Shown here: one piece after another, positions 36,379 to 49,561 of the stretch
Layout of the letters: the number at the start of each line of letters is the position of its first letter
Numbering within the stretch: position 1 is the first letter of the stretch
From: Chrysaora quinquecirrha
Lineage: Eukaryota; Cnidaria; Scyphozoa; Semaeostomeae; Pelagiidae
Length of the DNA stretch: 64,000 bases
Assembly: GCA_014526335.1 (NCBI GenBank)
Contig: JACTAT010000321.1
Coordinates: 280,448 to 344,447, forward strand
Direction: 5' to 3'
The notes under the pieces: generated by a model
Databases searched by the model: none
What the model was told of the DNA's origin: nothing
What the model saw: only the letters and a program-made list of their open reading frames with translations
Made by a program: the position numbers and the translations under genes

Positions 36379-36930
36379 TTGTTCGAATTGACTGAGAACC
36401 AAGAAAAGACTGCTTGGGCTGGTTTACTGGACATAAATTGTCGGGTTGCCACTTTCGAAAAATCAATCGTGACAATTGAACAGAGTCTGCATTATCTAGT
36501 CCAGGCTAGTGGTAATCAAGATCCTTCTTCTGCTACAGCTGCGGGTATTTCGACTTTGCAGTCTATTTTCCTGTTTCTTCTGAGGCTTGTGGTGACATTC
36601 TAGCTCCTGCGTTTTATCAGTCTCGTCAATAGGAAATGCTGGATTTTCTGCAGCTAGTCTGCCTCAACAGAGTTCAACTGCTGGAACTCACAGCTTTTCA
36701 ACAAGCACGCCTTCCTTTGTTTTTCCAAAGGATTGACTGGATTTTAGCTCTCAGTGTGCTTTGCCTTGAAAAGTGCATTGCCTTCAATAGTGCATTGGCT
36801 ATTATTATAGGTTATTTTCTATTTACAAGTACTTTTATGCATTATGATGGAAACCATACTTTTAAGAACTGTGTAACAGGCTCAAAGGTTGATGGCATAC
36901 AGGCAGATTTTTCAGTCAAAAGATCATGAT
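36379..36930 (+). pseudogene. Possible gag-like remnant, copy 2
   Basis: Matches copy 1 except for a one-base loss in the T-run at about 36612 and a few substitutions. Confidence 0.3.
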
Positions 36931-37579
36931 CAAAATCTCCGGATAATGTGAAGTCTAAGAGACATAAATGACTAGCTAATTAACAAGAATTAGATAATTA
37001 AATAACCAGTTAATAAATCGATCTACACCTTTTAGCAGGAAATTTTAATGCTCGGTTCATTGTCACTATTTCAAGGACCCTTGTTTTTAACATCAACTTT
37101 GAAATCTGGTGAATACCCTCCAAAGTGAATCGATCCGAAACACTGCCTTTCCACGCCTCAATAGAAAGGGAAGTGCTGTATTCCCTGTCTAAAAAAATTC
37201 CTGCTCATAGGGGCACATCATCTCATTTCCCTTATTTATCTTTTCCTCATTTTTGTTATATGCAGTAACCTTCAGCTGGTTGAAGTTTGCATTAATTGGT
37301 AGATAGATAGATATATAGATAGATAGATAGATAGCTGCAGAAAGTGTTAGCCATTTTATTGTTGATATTGTGTTACCGTTACTCAAAAACATTACTGCTT
37401 TGGATGTTTATATGTGGCATTTTTTTTTGAATTGTTTCCGTCACATGCATAAGGACTGAGTTCTGCATGGCTTGTCTGCAGGTTTTGAAATATGTGCCTA
37501 GAGCCAACCATCGACATGTGCAAGTTCTAATTGTTTATCTGCACTGGCTAAGCTGGATATAATTGATAACTAATTAAAA

Positions 37580-38325
37580 TATGAACTTGAGTTTGGATAT
37601 ATTGCTGGCCCATTTAGGGAAGTTCCAATGGAGGACTTGATCGTCAATCGCTTTGGGGTTACTCCAAAATCTGAGCCAGGGAAATGGAGACTATTAATGG
37701 ATGTATCGTTTCCTAGAAATTCGAGCATTTATAGCTGTATACCAGATTTTGAGGCGCATGTCTCGTATTGCTGTATTTCCACAGAGCTGGAAAAAATCAT
37801 GGCTCTTGGTAAAAGGCATAATAATGGCAAAACTCAACATTCCAAAGGCTTATAAGTTATTACCGGTTCATGAAGATGATCATTGGGTATTAAATGGAAA
37901 GGAAAATATTATATTGATCTAGCTTTACCATTTGGTCTTTGCTCAGCTCTTTTTGTTGTCCAACGAAGTGTCGGTTCAGCACATTTAACATTACCTGGAC
38001 AATTTTTTCAGTGCGGGAAGACCTGACTCTGATGAGTGCGATTCTGTGTTGAACAATTGCATCCGGGTGTGCAATTGCTGGGAGTACTTCTTGCTGATGA
38101 TAAAACTGAAGTTCTGTCTACTTTCATTACATATTTGGGTTTTATTTTAAACGCTGAGACAATGGAGATTAGTTGGCCTAACAGAAAATTAGCAAAAGTT
38201 CTATCAAAACTTAAATCTGCAGAATTCCACTGGTTTTGAAAGGGCTGCGCCTATCTTATGGTCAAGATTCATCATCAAAGATGCCTATAACCCCGTTATT
38301 GTTGGTTTCTCTAAAATCTTAATTT
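37580..38325 (+). pseudogene. DIRS-like reverse transcriptase relic, copy 2
   Basis: Same blocks and the same YLDN box. Copies 2 and 3 share TAAATGGAAAGG and TACTTCTTGCTG, against copy 1. A T is missing in the run of CAGCTCTTTTTG near 37950. Confidence 0.6.
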
Positions 38326-38839
38326 AACTTTCATGTATTTGATGACGTTATGTTAGGTTGCACTGTACCTTAGCGAACACTTTCCTCTACAAATTTCTAG
38401 AAGCTTCTCTTTAAAACAAAAATCAAAGTGCACATGCCCAGAAGTTTCATTTACATGTTTCATATTGTAAACATGTTTATAAAATGTAGACATAGTTGTC
38501 ATTGAAGGTCAAGAATTCACCCACACTGGCAGTGAACAGTGGCACAAGAAATGGGTCAGAAATGAGCAGGATGCAAGATATGCCAGGTTCAACATCAGGA
38601 TTGCTTGTATTATCCCCTAGAACAATTATCAAACATGGTTTTTATTGTAAAATAGGTATGACAAACATTGTACAATAGGTATGCCAATCTAATATTCTAT
38701 TTGTAAATATTCATTTCTTGCAAACTGTTTGTTTTTTACCTTAAGAAATTGTTTTTTTTTTAGTAATGTAAGGAGCTGTTTTTTCATTTCTGTCTTTTCA
38801 TTTCTGTTTTTTTTTTCATTTCAGTTCTGTTTTCTGTTT

Positions 38840-39690
38840 TTAACAATTTGCCTTCAAGTTCCAAAATTCTTAAATTTCATCTTTTTGCAGATGATACAAG
38901 CATTTTTTTCTCATCAACTCATGAACTTAAAAATGTCTGAAAATGGCTATCTGCAAACAGATTAACCCTTAATGTTGATAAATCTAGTTTTCTTATAATT
39001 TCAAACAAAAGAAAACCAGAAGATATCATTGATATCAAAATCAATAACTCTTCCATAAATCAAAAGGACTGCATTAAATATCTTGGTGTTCTTATTGATA
39101 ACAAACTACACTGGAAACAACACTCACAATATGTTAATATGAAAATTTCAAAAGGGATTGGTATACTTGCAAAATTGAGACATTTTGTACAAACTGATGT
39201 ACTTAAACAATTATATCATGCTTTTGTCTCTCCGCACATAAGTTATGGCCGTATTATTTGGGGGTAATGCCTCAAAGTGCGCAACTACTAAATTAGACAA
39301 AAGTCTTAAAAACAGTCACAATTATGACCTTTTCAGATTATAGAGCTAATTCGATGCCTTTATTTTCTTAACTAGGTCTTTTAAACTTTGAAAATAATTA
39401 TAAGCTAGCAACTGCTAAAATTATGTATGACGTAAGTAACAACAGTTTAGCATCATCAATAAGTGATTTATTTCAAAAACAAAAACAAGACACAGCTACA
39501 AAACCCGCCAAGGTACTAAAAATCAATTTTCTTTTCCTCTTATAAACACAGAATGCCGAAAAAAATTTATTGCTTTTCATGGCATTAAAATATGGAATGG
39601 AATTCCATTCGAAATTCCTTCAATGTCAAATAAAAGACAATTCAAAAATATCCTTTTAAATGGTTGCTACAATTTTCTTAGTAAATTCTT
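38840..39690 (+). pseudogene. LINE RT relic, copy 2
   Basis: Same relic with the short junction as in copy 1 (CATCAACTCATGAAC). It also has TGA in place of the Leu codon after KNV, a change shared with copy 3. Indels at 39475 and 39645 further break the C-terminal part. Confidence 0.7.
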
Positions 39691-40027
39691 AAATGCTTTG
39701 TCATTAAAGCACCATCTCCCTCCCCTTTTATTTTATTTTATTTTGTTATCAAAAAAGTTTTAGAGAATTCTGCAAGGAATGGACGCCAATTTGTCCTTCC
39801 ACTACTGGACATTATATGAAAGGTTCATTGAGGACTGCCTGCCATCATTTTGATGAAAAGCCAAAGAGAAACAATTCAAGCATTGAAGAGAAATAATCTA
39901 GGCTCCATTTGCTAAAAATTAATCCGAGGAAGATGCACCTATTTTCCCTTCTGGCAGATCCTTTTTGCCAGTCAGAAATAAGAAAATAATACAAAACACC
40001 CCAGATATTAAATTTACTATAAACAAT

Positions 40028-40318
40028 TTATGTTTGTTCCAATTTAATTCTCATATATTTTGAGATGAAAGATGAGACTAACTGGAGACACTGGGCGTCT
40101 TCTTGGCTAAGTAGCCAAATAAATTTATTCCTAATACTAAGATGGATAACAGAGATATATTCCCGTTCTACTTTGTTAAAGAACTCTCTTCTTTCATTTT
40201 CAAATAGAGGACCTAGCATTAGAAAATGGATCTCATCACCTATAATATTTTTACCGAGTGTGATGCAGTGTCGTGTGCATAATATCGTTAATATTGTGTT
40301 CAGCAAATTTCTGAACAC
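40028..40318 (-). pseudogene. Second LINE C-terminal relic, copy 2
   Basis: Same ORF, with an N-to-I change near the end shared with copy 3. Confidence 0.5.
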
Positions 40319-40356
40319 AATATTAACAACAGTAGTCTCCTTTTAGATGGGTGCCA

Positions 40357-40797
40357 AGGGGACTCAGTGCCTTTAACATTGATAACATTTATTGGTATGA
40401 TAATACCAGGGACAAGCATAACTGACCACGTGTCGCCTGCAAATAATAGAGCAGCATTAAAAATAGCTCAGTTACTTCCTTAATCTAGTCAAACATAAAA
40501 GACGTTAAACATCTTTAACTGACAATGTTCGCGACACGACCAAACAGGAAACCCCCTTCCCACTTAACTTAAGTCAACTCCTCTATTCGAAAACAAGCAA
40601 AAGAGATTTTGTAGACACTATTGCAAAAAATGGAATTGGAGTATCATACGTTAGAGTGCAAAATGTGGAACTGTCAATAACAAGCAACTGTGCTAGAAGT
40701 ACAACGAAGAAGGGCTAGTGTACCTTCCGAGATTAAAGGAAGGAATTTTTACACCGTCTGCGATCGACAACATCAATCATAATCCCTCATCGAATAC
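40357..40797 (+). pseudogene. Broken repeat-borne ORF, copy 2
   Basis: As copy 1, with CACTTAACTT for CACTTTACTT near 40562 and a Cys codon change (ACTGTGC). Confidence 0.33.
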
Positions 40798-41499
40798 TTG
40801 AAAAGAATCTTTCCATGGAAAGATTCTTTTGATTTCCTGCAACAGGATTGTCGATCTATGAAGGAATCTGTAAAAAATAAAGAGCAGTCACAGAAATTAC
40901 TAGACCAACTTTTTCTGTCAGCTGGTGATGTTGTGCAAGCAAGAAGCTGTACCCAATTACCATGTGGAGCTAGCGATATCTATAACACAATATATTTGAA
41001 GAAGAAGGTGAATGGTGGAAGTGTTTCCTAAGACGAAAATTGTCCTGTCAATGTTGATAGGATATGGATGCTACTCAAGAAGGCCAAGAGAGTCAGGACT
41101 CAACTGGAAGGATTTATCAGAGAATGCGGACATCTTCATCCTGATCTCTTTATTGTCTCAGCAAGTAATTGCCTGCTTGACGAACTGGAGCAATTTTGCA
41201 CTGATCTTGACTCCTTCACCTTCTTTGGAGTAGATCCAACGTTTAACATCTTTCGAGATAACATAAGCTTAACAGTGACGACCTACAGACATCTAAGGTT
41301 GGAAAAAAGATATACAGGAAAGCCACCCGTCTTTGTTCGTCCACTTTTAATGCATCAAAAGAAGGACTGGAAATCGTTCTCAAAGTTCACACACCAGTTG
41401 CTAGTGGAGAAACCTTCACTCGAAGGCATGCTTGCCTGTGAAACAGATGGCGAGCAGGCGATAATAGATGGATTGAAGAGAAATTTCAGATATGCCACA
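40798..41499 (+). pseudogene. MULE transposase 5' half, copy 2 (cut by the tandem junction)
   Basis: As copy 1 but without its two private frameshifts: the segment 41068-41502 is open through both catalytic Asp motifs to the junction TGA. Only the shared TAA interrupts the frame. Confidence 0.72.
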
Positions 41500-43133
41500 T
41501 GATGAAACTGTCATGTTGGTACACAGTTATAGAAAATTATTCCAGGAAATTTTTGTATGGTCACCCTTGTGAGAAACTGGTGGTACACAGTTTCATCTGG
41601 ACACCGATTCCCAAGGAAGTGTTGGAAGGCCCAAGGTAAACCTCTCCAAGGAACGTGTCTGCCTTGATTGCACTTGGGTTCAAGTTCACTGAAATCAGTA
41701 GTATGCTTGGAGTCCACCCTAAAACGCTCCGCAGATTGCGGCGTGAATGGTACCTTCCCGTGGGTGCGAGTGTCTTCACAGAAATTACCAATGAACAGCT
41801 GGATGAAGTGGTTTCGGAAATATTGCACGAATTGCCAAACACTGGAGAAAGACTAATGATGGGTGCACTAATGACTCAACGTGCAATGAAAAAGAATGCG
41901 ATGTTCATTGCAAAGATTGGATTGAGTCGGAAGGGCATTGCGAAGGCAGCTTAGGATTCGGCGCGTGTAAAACGTTCCTGTGCTAACTTCTTGTTGTAAG
42001 ATCCGTTGTAAACTTGCATTAAATAGAAATTTTTAATACTCAACAATTTACAATAACAGGGTGACTCGGTAAAATTTTAATTTAATTTCTCTACATTAAA
42101 GGATATCAAGTTATCAAGCACAAAAAACTTAGTCTGGCTATAATATTAAGAACACAAGTGCTAGGATAGTGGAAATGTGTAAATATATCAAATTCTGGAT
42201 GCTTTATACGATTTTTGCATGAAAAACTTGATATCTTTTGATTTGGAAAAAATTTAAAATTCTATTCTACCGAATCGCCCTACACTGATTACGGGTACTA
42301 CGCAAGGCTATTGGAAGAACTATCGGATTAGGGGCTAAACAACTGAAAAGCATGTGATGACGTTATCATTTTATCACGTCATACTATTGTTTTTAGGATC
42401 TATTGAGAGACCTCAAGCCCCCCATGTTTGGACGGTTTGCTATGATGCTATTGTAGTGTGATTTTATTGTTGCAGGCATGCAGACGGCTACTATAAGATG
42501 ATTCGCTGGCGAATGGTCATTTTGGGTTGCATTGACGGATTTTCCAGGGTGGTTACATTTCTGAGGTGTTCAAATGATAACACGGCAGATACAGTGCTAA
42601 GCCTTTTCACAACTGCAGTGCAAAAGTTCAGATGCCCACTGCGAATAAGAACAGACCATGGGACAGAGAACGTACGCATGACCGAATGGATGCTTTGTCA
42701 TCATGGAGTTGAGAAAAATCCTGTAATAACAGGCAGCTCAGTGCACAACCAACGAATTGAAAGACTTTGGGTAGACCTCTCCAATGTAGTCACTTCACAT
42801 TACATCAACCTGTTTTCCTGCATGGAGAGACAGATCCTTCTAGACCCTGACAATGAAATAAATTTGTATGCTCTACAATATGTACACTTGCCTAGAATCA
42901 ATAATGCCCTGGGACTATTCGTTGATCAGTGGAACCACCATCCATTAAGGACTCCTAGAGGCAAGTCACCATTGCAGTTGTGGACACAAAGTTTCCATGA
43001 AGGGTCGAATGCGGGACAAGATGAAAACCTGATGGAAAGAATAATGCCATCAGATCAAGAAAATTATGGCATTGATGTTGAAGGGCCAGTCCCTGAGATC
43101 GAGACATGCAATAATATAGTAGTACAAATGTAG
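41500..43133 (+). pseudogene. IS3EU-like transposase, copy 3 (5'-truncated, exon 2 open)
   Basis: The intron is 41996-42475 and exon 2 (42476-43133) is open with all three catalytic residues. Private changes: the first catalytic motif reads HADGYYK instead of HADGYHK, and a D-to-V change lies near the C terminus. The sequence before the intron shows a separate deletion pattern (GATTCGGCGCGTG) but keeps the shared TAA nonsense codon. Confidence 0.75.
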
Positions 43134-43529
43134 TAGTGCATTGAAATCTGTGAAAACATTCATTTCTGCGGGAAATATTTGCATGGATTGGGTGGGTTAT
43201 AATACAATTATACACACCGTAAACCATATGGTGAACCGTATGGTAAACCATACAGTAAACCGTGTACAACATAAAATACATATAATATCACTTCTGTTAA
43301 GATAAGGGAAAAACAGTGTGACACACCTTGCATTTTATAGAATTCTTTTATGGAAATCCGTAATTCAAGTTAAGACAACAAGCACAAATGTAATAAAGAT
43401 ATCTTCAACAACATATACATTTCCTGTAAACAGTAACAGTGCACCAAGCCCCCCCCCCCTTAAAAGCAAAAAATCATGGCAAAGTTGTGTCCACTGTTCA
43501 ATGCAATTCTATAGTTATAATATAGCAGT

Positions 43530-44776
43530 TTATTGATTGTGTCCATTCCCCCTAATTAATTGTGCAAAGCAAGTACCACATGGTACTATGTCTCTCTGTT
43601 CATTGCTGGGGATTTGCTTCCAGAATGAAAACACTTTCCATCATGCTTCCATCATCTCTGTCCCTCTTTCATTAAGAACACCGTGTGTTATGAACCTTAC
43701 TCTTGAGCTTGAAGTGCAGGATATAGGGGTGTCTTTGTGGAGAAGCAAGTCTTGTGCGTAATGTGTCTTAGGTGCTGATAGGTGTACTGGTTGGCCCTCA
43801 AGCATTTTTAGTAGATCATGCCACGGAAAGGTCTGAGTGCTCCAGCGAAATTCATTCAAGAAAATTACCTCTGCCGTCTCAGCCAAACCCATGCAAATGA
43901 TGAAGAAGCTGGATTAATGAAGCACTGAAAAATTGTGCATAGAAGGCGTAATAGAAATGGCTTTCCACATATTGCAGGTCCAACAATCATAATATTCCTA
44001 TATTTGCCCCTACCCTTTTCAAGTAGCTCCAGGACTGCTGCTGCAAAGACACTTTATACTATATCATTGCCTTCTAAAACTTCAATAGCAGCTGCAAGCC
44101 ATTGCCCATCTCATCCATTCACACATTGTCCGGTTAAAAACTCCTGCAGGATCTCCATTCGGGTCCGGTTATTCCTTTCAATCTCATCATGAGCTTCATA
44201 CATTTCCCAGTTACTCTCGATCAAGTCATTGACATTCCTTTTCCCTCTGTTCAAAATGAATTCCACCAAGAGCGTGTTCCCTAAGTTTTTCTGCCTCTGA
44301 GCAAGAGCCAGCAATTCTTTCCTTGAATGAATACCTGTTATGATATCTGCCACGTTGATACATATCAAACACTTCTACTTCTTTTTACCATGAATTCCCT
44401 GATTTGGTGCGATTTTCTGGTCCACTTTCCTCTTGCGAGTAGCCGCTGTAGTTCTTGGTGGTGTACATATTTCGAAATCGGGGTGCTTCTCACTTTGAAT
44501 GTACATGCCATCCTGTTTTGTTACGTATTCTCATGCACTGTAATATAGGTCATGTGATGAGGAGAAATGAACGGATATGTCAAGCTGTTTGATAAGCCGC
44601 GTCTTGATTAAAGCCCATCTTTTTGGAGCTGTTAGCTTTATCGCCAGATGGTAGTGTTTGCCCCCGTCTTTATGACTTTCATGACATCAAACCCATGACT
44701 CCACCTTCACTCTTCCTTCATTAAACAAGTCCAACACATTTTTCGCAAATCCTTCTCAAGTTAGGAATCTCTCCAT
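43530..44776 (-). pseudogene. HUH/SF3 Rep-like relic, copy 3
   Basis: Same motifs and shared stops. The C-run before HYH is five long (44661-44665, frame broken) and the G-run at 44480-44483 four long (frame kept). The linker run is intact as in copy 1. Copy 3 is therefore the least broken apart from the stops all three share. Confidence 0.6.
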
Positions 44777-45285
44777 ATCTGCCTGACTATTATGTTATAA
44801 GAAACACAGATCATGCCTTTCGTTTATTCAAAGGTTCATCCAAAGCTACCTCCATTGCCATTCTTCAATACTCAATCGATATAGAAGACTGTATACTAAT
44901 TAAGCATGTGTTTCATTGTAAGACTTCGATTGTTTTGAAAGATAGTTGTTAAACTGACTTCGCTTCCTTATTAATTCTATCAGATAATGACGTAACGTCA
45001 TCTGTTACTTTAGAATATCAGCTAAATTAGGTAATTATATCAGCTAACTATATCAATCATGATTAATTACTCATATCCATAAAATACCCTCTCTCCAAAC
45101 CAGTTCTATCTATTTTATTTACTTCCTTCCAATTTCATCTCATCCTGTGCTTTCCTGTCCGCCTCTTTTCATTTCACCTTACAACTTCATCCACTATTAC
45201 GTCACCTACACACCACCAACTGAGCTCCACCAATCACAATCAACCACCAAATTTGAATCTATGTAAAATATTTTATTCGTTCATT

Positions 45286-45332
45286 ACTCTGATGAAGCCC
45301 TGAATGCCGGGGCGAAATATTAGTATAAAAAA
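45286..45332 (+). ncRNA. Hammerhead-ribozyme-like motif, copy 3
   Basis: CTGATGA at 45289-45295, core identical; the A-run after the motif is one base longer than in copies 1 and 2. Confidence 0.38.
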
Positions 45333-45852
45333 AATTCGTATTTTTTTGCTTCGTCTTCTCGTCGCTTTGCAGCGTTACTGCCTCACTTTTATTTTACTTT
45401 ATTCGCCGCAAGAATCGAAAGATCCGACGGGACAGTCTGCAGTTCGTGGCCTTTTCTCTGTATCAAATTAGGTAATGTCTCCTGTAAAAAACAGCATATT
45501 ACGTATCGGCCGCAACGTCATACTTCATGACCATGGTAAGTGACCCATTGTCCTTTTATGTTGAAATAGACATATAAGGATAAAAGAGTCATTTGCTTCT
45601 AACCCCTTATCTGATGTCCCTTATTGTCCTATTCAATTTGCAACAATAACCCGTTTCTTTCCCCTTCAAATGTAAACAAACCGCACCAAATTTTGTACTT
45701 GTGTTTTCAGACAGTCTGATTTTTTTATTTTGGGTACCTAAACATGTTGTTGGATAATTGAATATTTATTGCTTATAATAATAAGATATGGGATTTGAGA
45801 TGAGGATACATGAAGTTTCTTAGTGGTCTAAGTTGTAGAATCATAGGCCAAT

Positions 45853-46929
45853 ATGGTGTACCGAAGGAGCGTTCCTTTGAAGCTGTCAGTGTATTGGACA
45901 TATTTACACTCAGACAAGGGCCTCGCAGTCAAAGAAATAGCTGCTAAATACCAGGAATATTCGCCTGCGACTGTATATCGCCGTTGCAAGAAGATCGTTT
46001 CTGCTGTCGAAGCTGATAATCGGAAAAGTAATGCTGGTAGGCTGAGACGTCTCACTGAACGGGATGGAAGAAGTATAATGAGGAATGTTACAAGACTTCA
46101 AGAGGTGTCTGGGAGGTTCTCTGCAAGAAGACTTAAAATAGAAGCAGGTGTATCAGATCGTACAGTGCGTAGGTTATTGAATAGGCATGGATATTTCTAC
46201 CTGCAAAGCAGGAAAAAGGGATTGATGTCAAAGAAGGACATGAAAAAGCATGTCCAATTTGCAAGACACATAATGAAGAATTATCTCATTGATGTGCAGA
46301 CCAACAACATAGCATTCTTTTTTGATGCAGTAGGTTTTGCTCACAAAATCAATCCTGCAGATCAAGCACGGGCACCATCTGGAAGGATTTGGTGTCGTAA
46401 ATCAGAGGGACTTACCCAGGGTTGTACATCTAAAGGCAGTAAAGTTGGGCATGGGGGCAAGGTAGTTAATTTCTTGGTTGATATCTCTTATGGAGCTGGT
46501 GTCATCGTATGCGAACAGTATGAGAAGATGAGTGGAGCCTACTTTGCAACATTTATTGACAGCAACTTTGAAGGGATGTTTAACAGAAGCGGCAAGAAAA
46601 CTCGTTTGTTTCTGCAGGATGGAGATCCGAGTCAGAATTCAAAACTTGCAAGGGACAGCATGAACAGGTGTGGAGCTGTATTACTTACAATACCACCTCG
46701 TAGCCCAGACATTAACCCAATTGAGAATGTGTTCCATACAATTCGAAACAATCTGACAGAAGATGCAGCTATGCAGAATATACAGCATGAGACTTATGAA
46801 AAATTTAGTGAGTTTGTGAGGAATACAATCCTAAAGATGCCAGCTGCAGATATAGACAGGGCAATTGATTCAATGCCAAGACACATGAAAAAGCTCTTTT
46901 CAAATCATGGACAGCGCTTGAGATATTGA
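45853..46929 (+). CDS. Tc1-like DD34E transposase, copy 3 (intact)
   Basis: A complete 358-codon ORF, the usual length for Tc1/mariner-superfamily transposases. An N-terminal helix-turn-helix (about residues 22-50, LAVKEIAAKYQ then SPATVYRR) precedes a basic linker and a second HTH-like part (VSDRTVRRLLNRHGY). The DDE triad reads D158 (FFFDAVGF), D256 (LFLQDGDPSQ) and E291 (PDINPIENVF), 34 residues between the last two. The enzyme would cut element ends and insert at TA. The inverted ends at 43219 and 47222 are candidates for its terminal repeats, but the gene sits asymmetrically between them with the Rep-like relic on its left. It is the only ORF of the array that looks functional. Confidence 0.85.
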   Translation: MVYRRSVPLKLSVYWTYLHSDKGLAVKEIAAKYQEYSPATVYRRCKKIVSAVEADNRKSNAGRLRRLTERDGRSIMRNVTRLQEVSGRFSARRLKIEAGVSDRTVRRLLNRHGYFYLQSRKKGLMSKKDMKKHVQFARHIMKNYLIDVQTNNIAFFFDAVGFAHKINPADQARAPSGRIWCRKSEGLTQGCTSKGSKVGHGGKVVNFLVDISYGAGVIVCEQYEKMSGAYFATFIDSNFEGMFNRSGKKTRLFLQDGDPSQNSKLARDSMNRCGAVLLTIPPRSPDINPIENVFHTIRNNLTEDAAMQNIQHETYEKFSEFVRNTILKMPAADIDRAIDSMPRHMKKLFSNHGQRLRY

Positions 46930-47373
46930 GGAAAATGGTGAGCGAATGTCCTTTGCTTCACATCATTTCACTTGATATATATGTAATAACAATTCAATGC
47001 TGCCCCCTATTGTACATTTTGAGTATGTAGTTAGAAGTAATGTGGACATTAATTTCACATTTATTTCCACCTTAGATGGTGGGAGTGACTCAATAAACAG
47101 TGAACGAAATAAAATGCATAATATGATGGACACAAGTTCTGCATTTAGTACTTGCGGTGAGATTGCTGCACATGCTCCCATGTTAAATATTGCTGTTTTG
47201 AAGTGTTTGTATATACATGATTAACCGTACGAGTTACCGTATGGTTTACTGTATGGTTTACTGCATGATGGACTGTGTCTCTCTCGGCATGATTATGACA
47301 TTTTCGAAGCTGCAAAATACTTTGGGGACAATCATGATATGGCCCTAACGTATCTTGTTCATCTTATCAGTAC

Positions 47374-47688
47374 TTACAATTGTTGTTTCTTGTTTGAAAT
47401 ATTCTGCAAATTCCCGCCACAACTTTCCACGCAACAGTATAAAGTGAGAATCCCCTTTATATTCCCTGTCAGTATTACTTTATATCCCTTTGGAACTGTA
47501 ACATTGATAATACCTTTATTACATACAGCCGCGTGATTATCCTTTCTAATTGTCTTGAAGAGCCACCTTACCATTTGTTCACTAATGCCATGTTCCTTGA
47601 GACCAGGGATAGTCTTTAAGAGATTCTCCCTGATTTCATTAATAGAAACACAGTAGAGGAAAAAGGCCACTTGGAGCCCACAAAGCAT
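47374..47688 (-). CDS. 104-codon ORF, copy 3
   Basis: Translates to the same 104 residues as the other two copies. Confidence 0.35.
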   Translation of the reverse strand: MLCGLQVAFFLYCVSINEIRENLLKTIPGLKEHGISEQMVRWLFKTIRKDNHAAVCNKGIINVTVPKGYKVILTGNIKGILTLYCCVESCGGNLQNISNKKQQL

Positions 47689-48359
47689 GCCAACGTGTCA
47701 ATCAAACATGTTAATCTGTCAAAAAATATTTTGTGAAGTGTGAAGCAGGTGACATGCCAATCAAGTCTCAGTAATCTGTAGATCATGTAACAAGTTTTGT
47801 TTACATGCAACCTGTTTTCCCACCGTTTTTGTGTTTTTATTTATTTATTGCAATTTTATTTTTTATCGAATTGGAGATCATTAGCGTGTTAAAAAAGACA
47901 AGAGAAAAACGTTGATATATCTTTTGTAGAACATGATGATATTTGTATTCATATTGAAATATTCTGGCTTTTATAATACACTTGTTTGCAATTCCCCGCC
48001 AACCAAAGTTTGGCTTGCTTGCATTGATAGAACAGTTTTTTATTGTTTTATAGTGATCAAAAGTGCAACTTCTGCAACAGTTAATTTGTGAGGTTCTTTT
48101 ATTTTTTATGCTCTTTGGACTTCTGATGTAATTTTTTCGATAATTTTTCATATTTTCTCATTGCAGATTCATTGCCTCCAAAATGCAAAGGAGAAAGGAG
48201 CTTTTCAATAAAAATTGCGAGAATTTTAGCACAGGGTTTTTAGACATGTAATCATTCGATATATAAGCAGAGCTTGTAAAGGCTGTTTCGCCCTTCTGTT
48301 GAGCTCAACTGATAAATTCAATTTAATTTACGTTTTATGTGGTGAGCTAGCCTATTCTT

Positions 48360-48911
48360 TTGTTCGAATTGACTGAGAACCAAGAAAAGACTGCTTGGGC
48401 TGGTTTACTGGACATAAATTGTCGGGTTGCCACTTTCGAAAAATCAATCGTGACAATTGAACAGAGTCTGCATTATCTAGTCCAGGCTAGTGGTAATCAA
48501 GATCCTTCTTCTGCTACAGCTGCGGGTATTTCGACTTTGCAGTCTATTTTCCTGTTTCTTCTGAGGCTTGTGGTGACATTCTAGCTCCTGCGTTTTTATC
48601 AGTCTCATCAATAGGAAATGCTGGATTTTCTGCAGCTAGTCTGCCTCAACAGAGTTCAACTGCTGGAACTCACAGCTTTTCAACAAGCACGCCTTCCTTT
48701 GTTTTTCCAAAGGATTGACTGGATTTTAGCTCTCAGTGTGCTTTGCCTTGAAAAGTGCATTGCCTTCAATAGTGCATTGGCTATTATTATAGGTTATTTT
48801 CTATTTACAAGTACTTTTATGCATTATGATGGAAACCATACTTTTAAGAACTGTGTAACAGGCTCAAAGGTTGATGGCATACAGGCAGATTTTTCAGTCA
48901 AAAGATCATGA
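48360..48911 (+). pseudogene. Possible gag-like remnant, copy 3
   Basis: As copy 1 with the full-length T-run at 48593; shares substitutions with copy 2 (GGCTATTATTATAGG). Confidence 0.3.
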
Positions 48912-49561
48912 TCAAAATCTCCGGATAATGTGAAGTCTAAGAGACATAAATGACTAGCTAATTAACAAGAATTAGATAATTAAATAACCAGTTAATAAAT
49001 TGATCTACACCTTTTAGCAGGAAATTTTAATGCTCGGTTCATTGTCACTATTTCAAGGACCCTTGTTTTTAACATCAACTTTGAAATCTGGTGAATACCC
49101 TCCAAAGTGAATCGATCCGAAACACTGCCTTTCCACGCCTCAATAGAAAGGGAAGTGCTGTATTCCCTGTCTAAAAAAATTCCTGCTCATAGGGGCACAT
49201 CATCTCATTTCCTTTATTTATCTTTTCCTCATTTTTGTTATATGCAGTAACCTTCAGCTGGTTGAAGTTTGCATTAATTGGTAGATAGATAGATATATAG
49301 ATAGATAGATAGATAGCTGCAAAAAGTGTTAGCCATTTTATTGTTGATATTGTGTTACCGTTACTCAAAAACATTACTGCTTTGGATGTTTATATGTGGC
49401 ATTTTTTTTTTAATTGTTTCCGTCACATGCATAAGGACTGAGTTCTGCATGGCTTGTCTGCAGGTTTTGAAATAGGTGCCTAGAGCCAACCATCGACATG
49501 TGCAAGTTCTAATTGTTTATCTGCACTGGCCAAGCTGGATATAATTGATAACTAATTAAAA

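Larger units (their letters stand above)
29511..41499. repeat. 12-kb tandem unit, copy 2
   Basis: Length 11,989 bp. The junction with copy 1 is GATATGCCACA joined to TGATGAAACTG, which joins MULE codons directly to a TGA stop. This copy has many one- and two-base indels, mostly in homopolymers, and a private 9-bp insertion at about 35170 (GCAAATATG) within an otherwise identical stretch. Confidence 0.93.
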
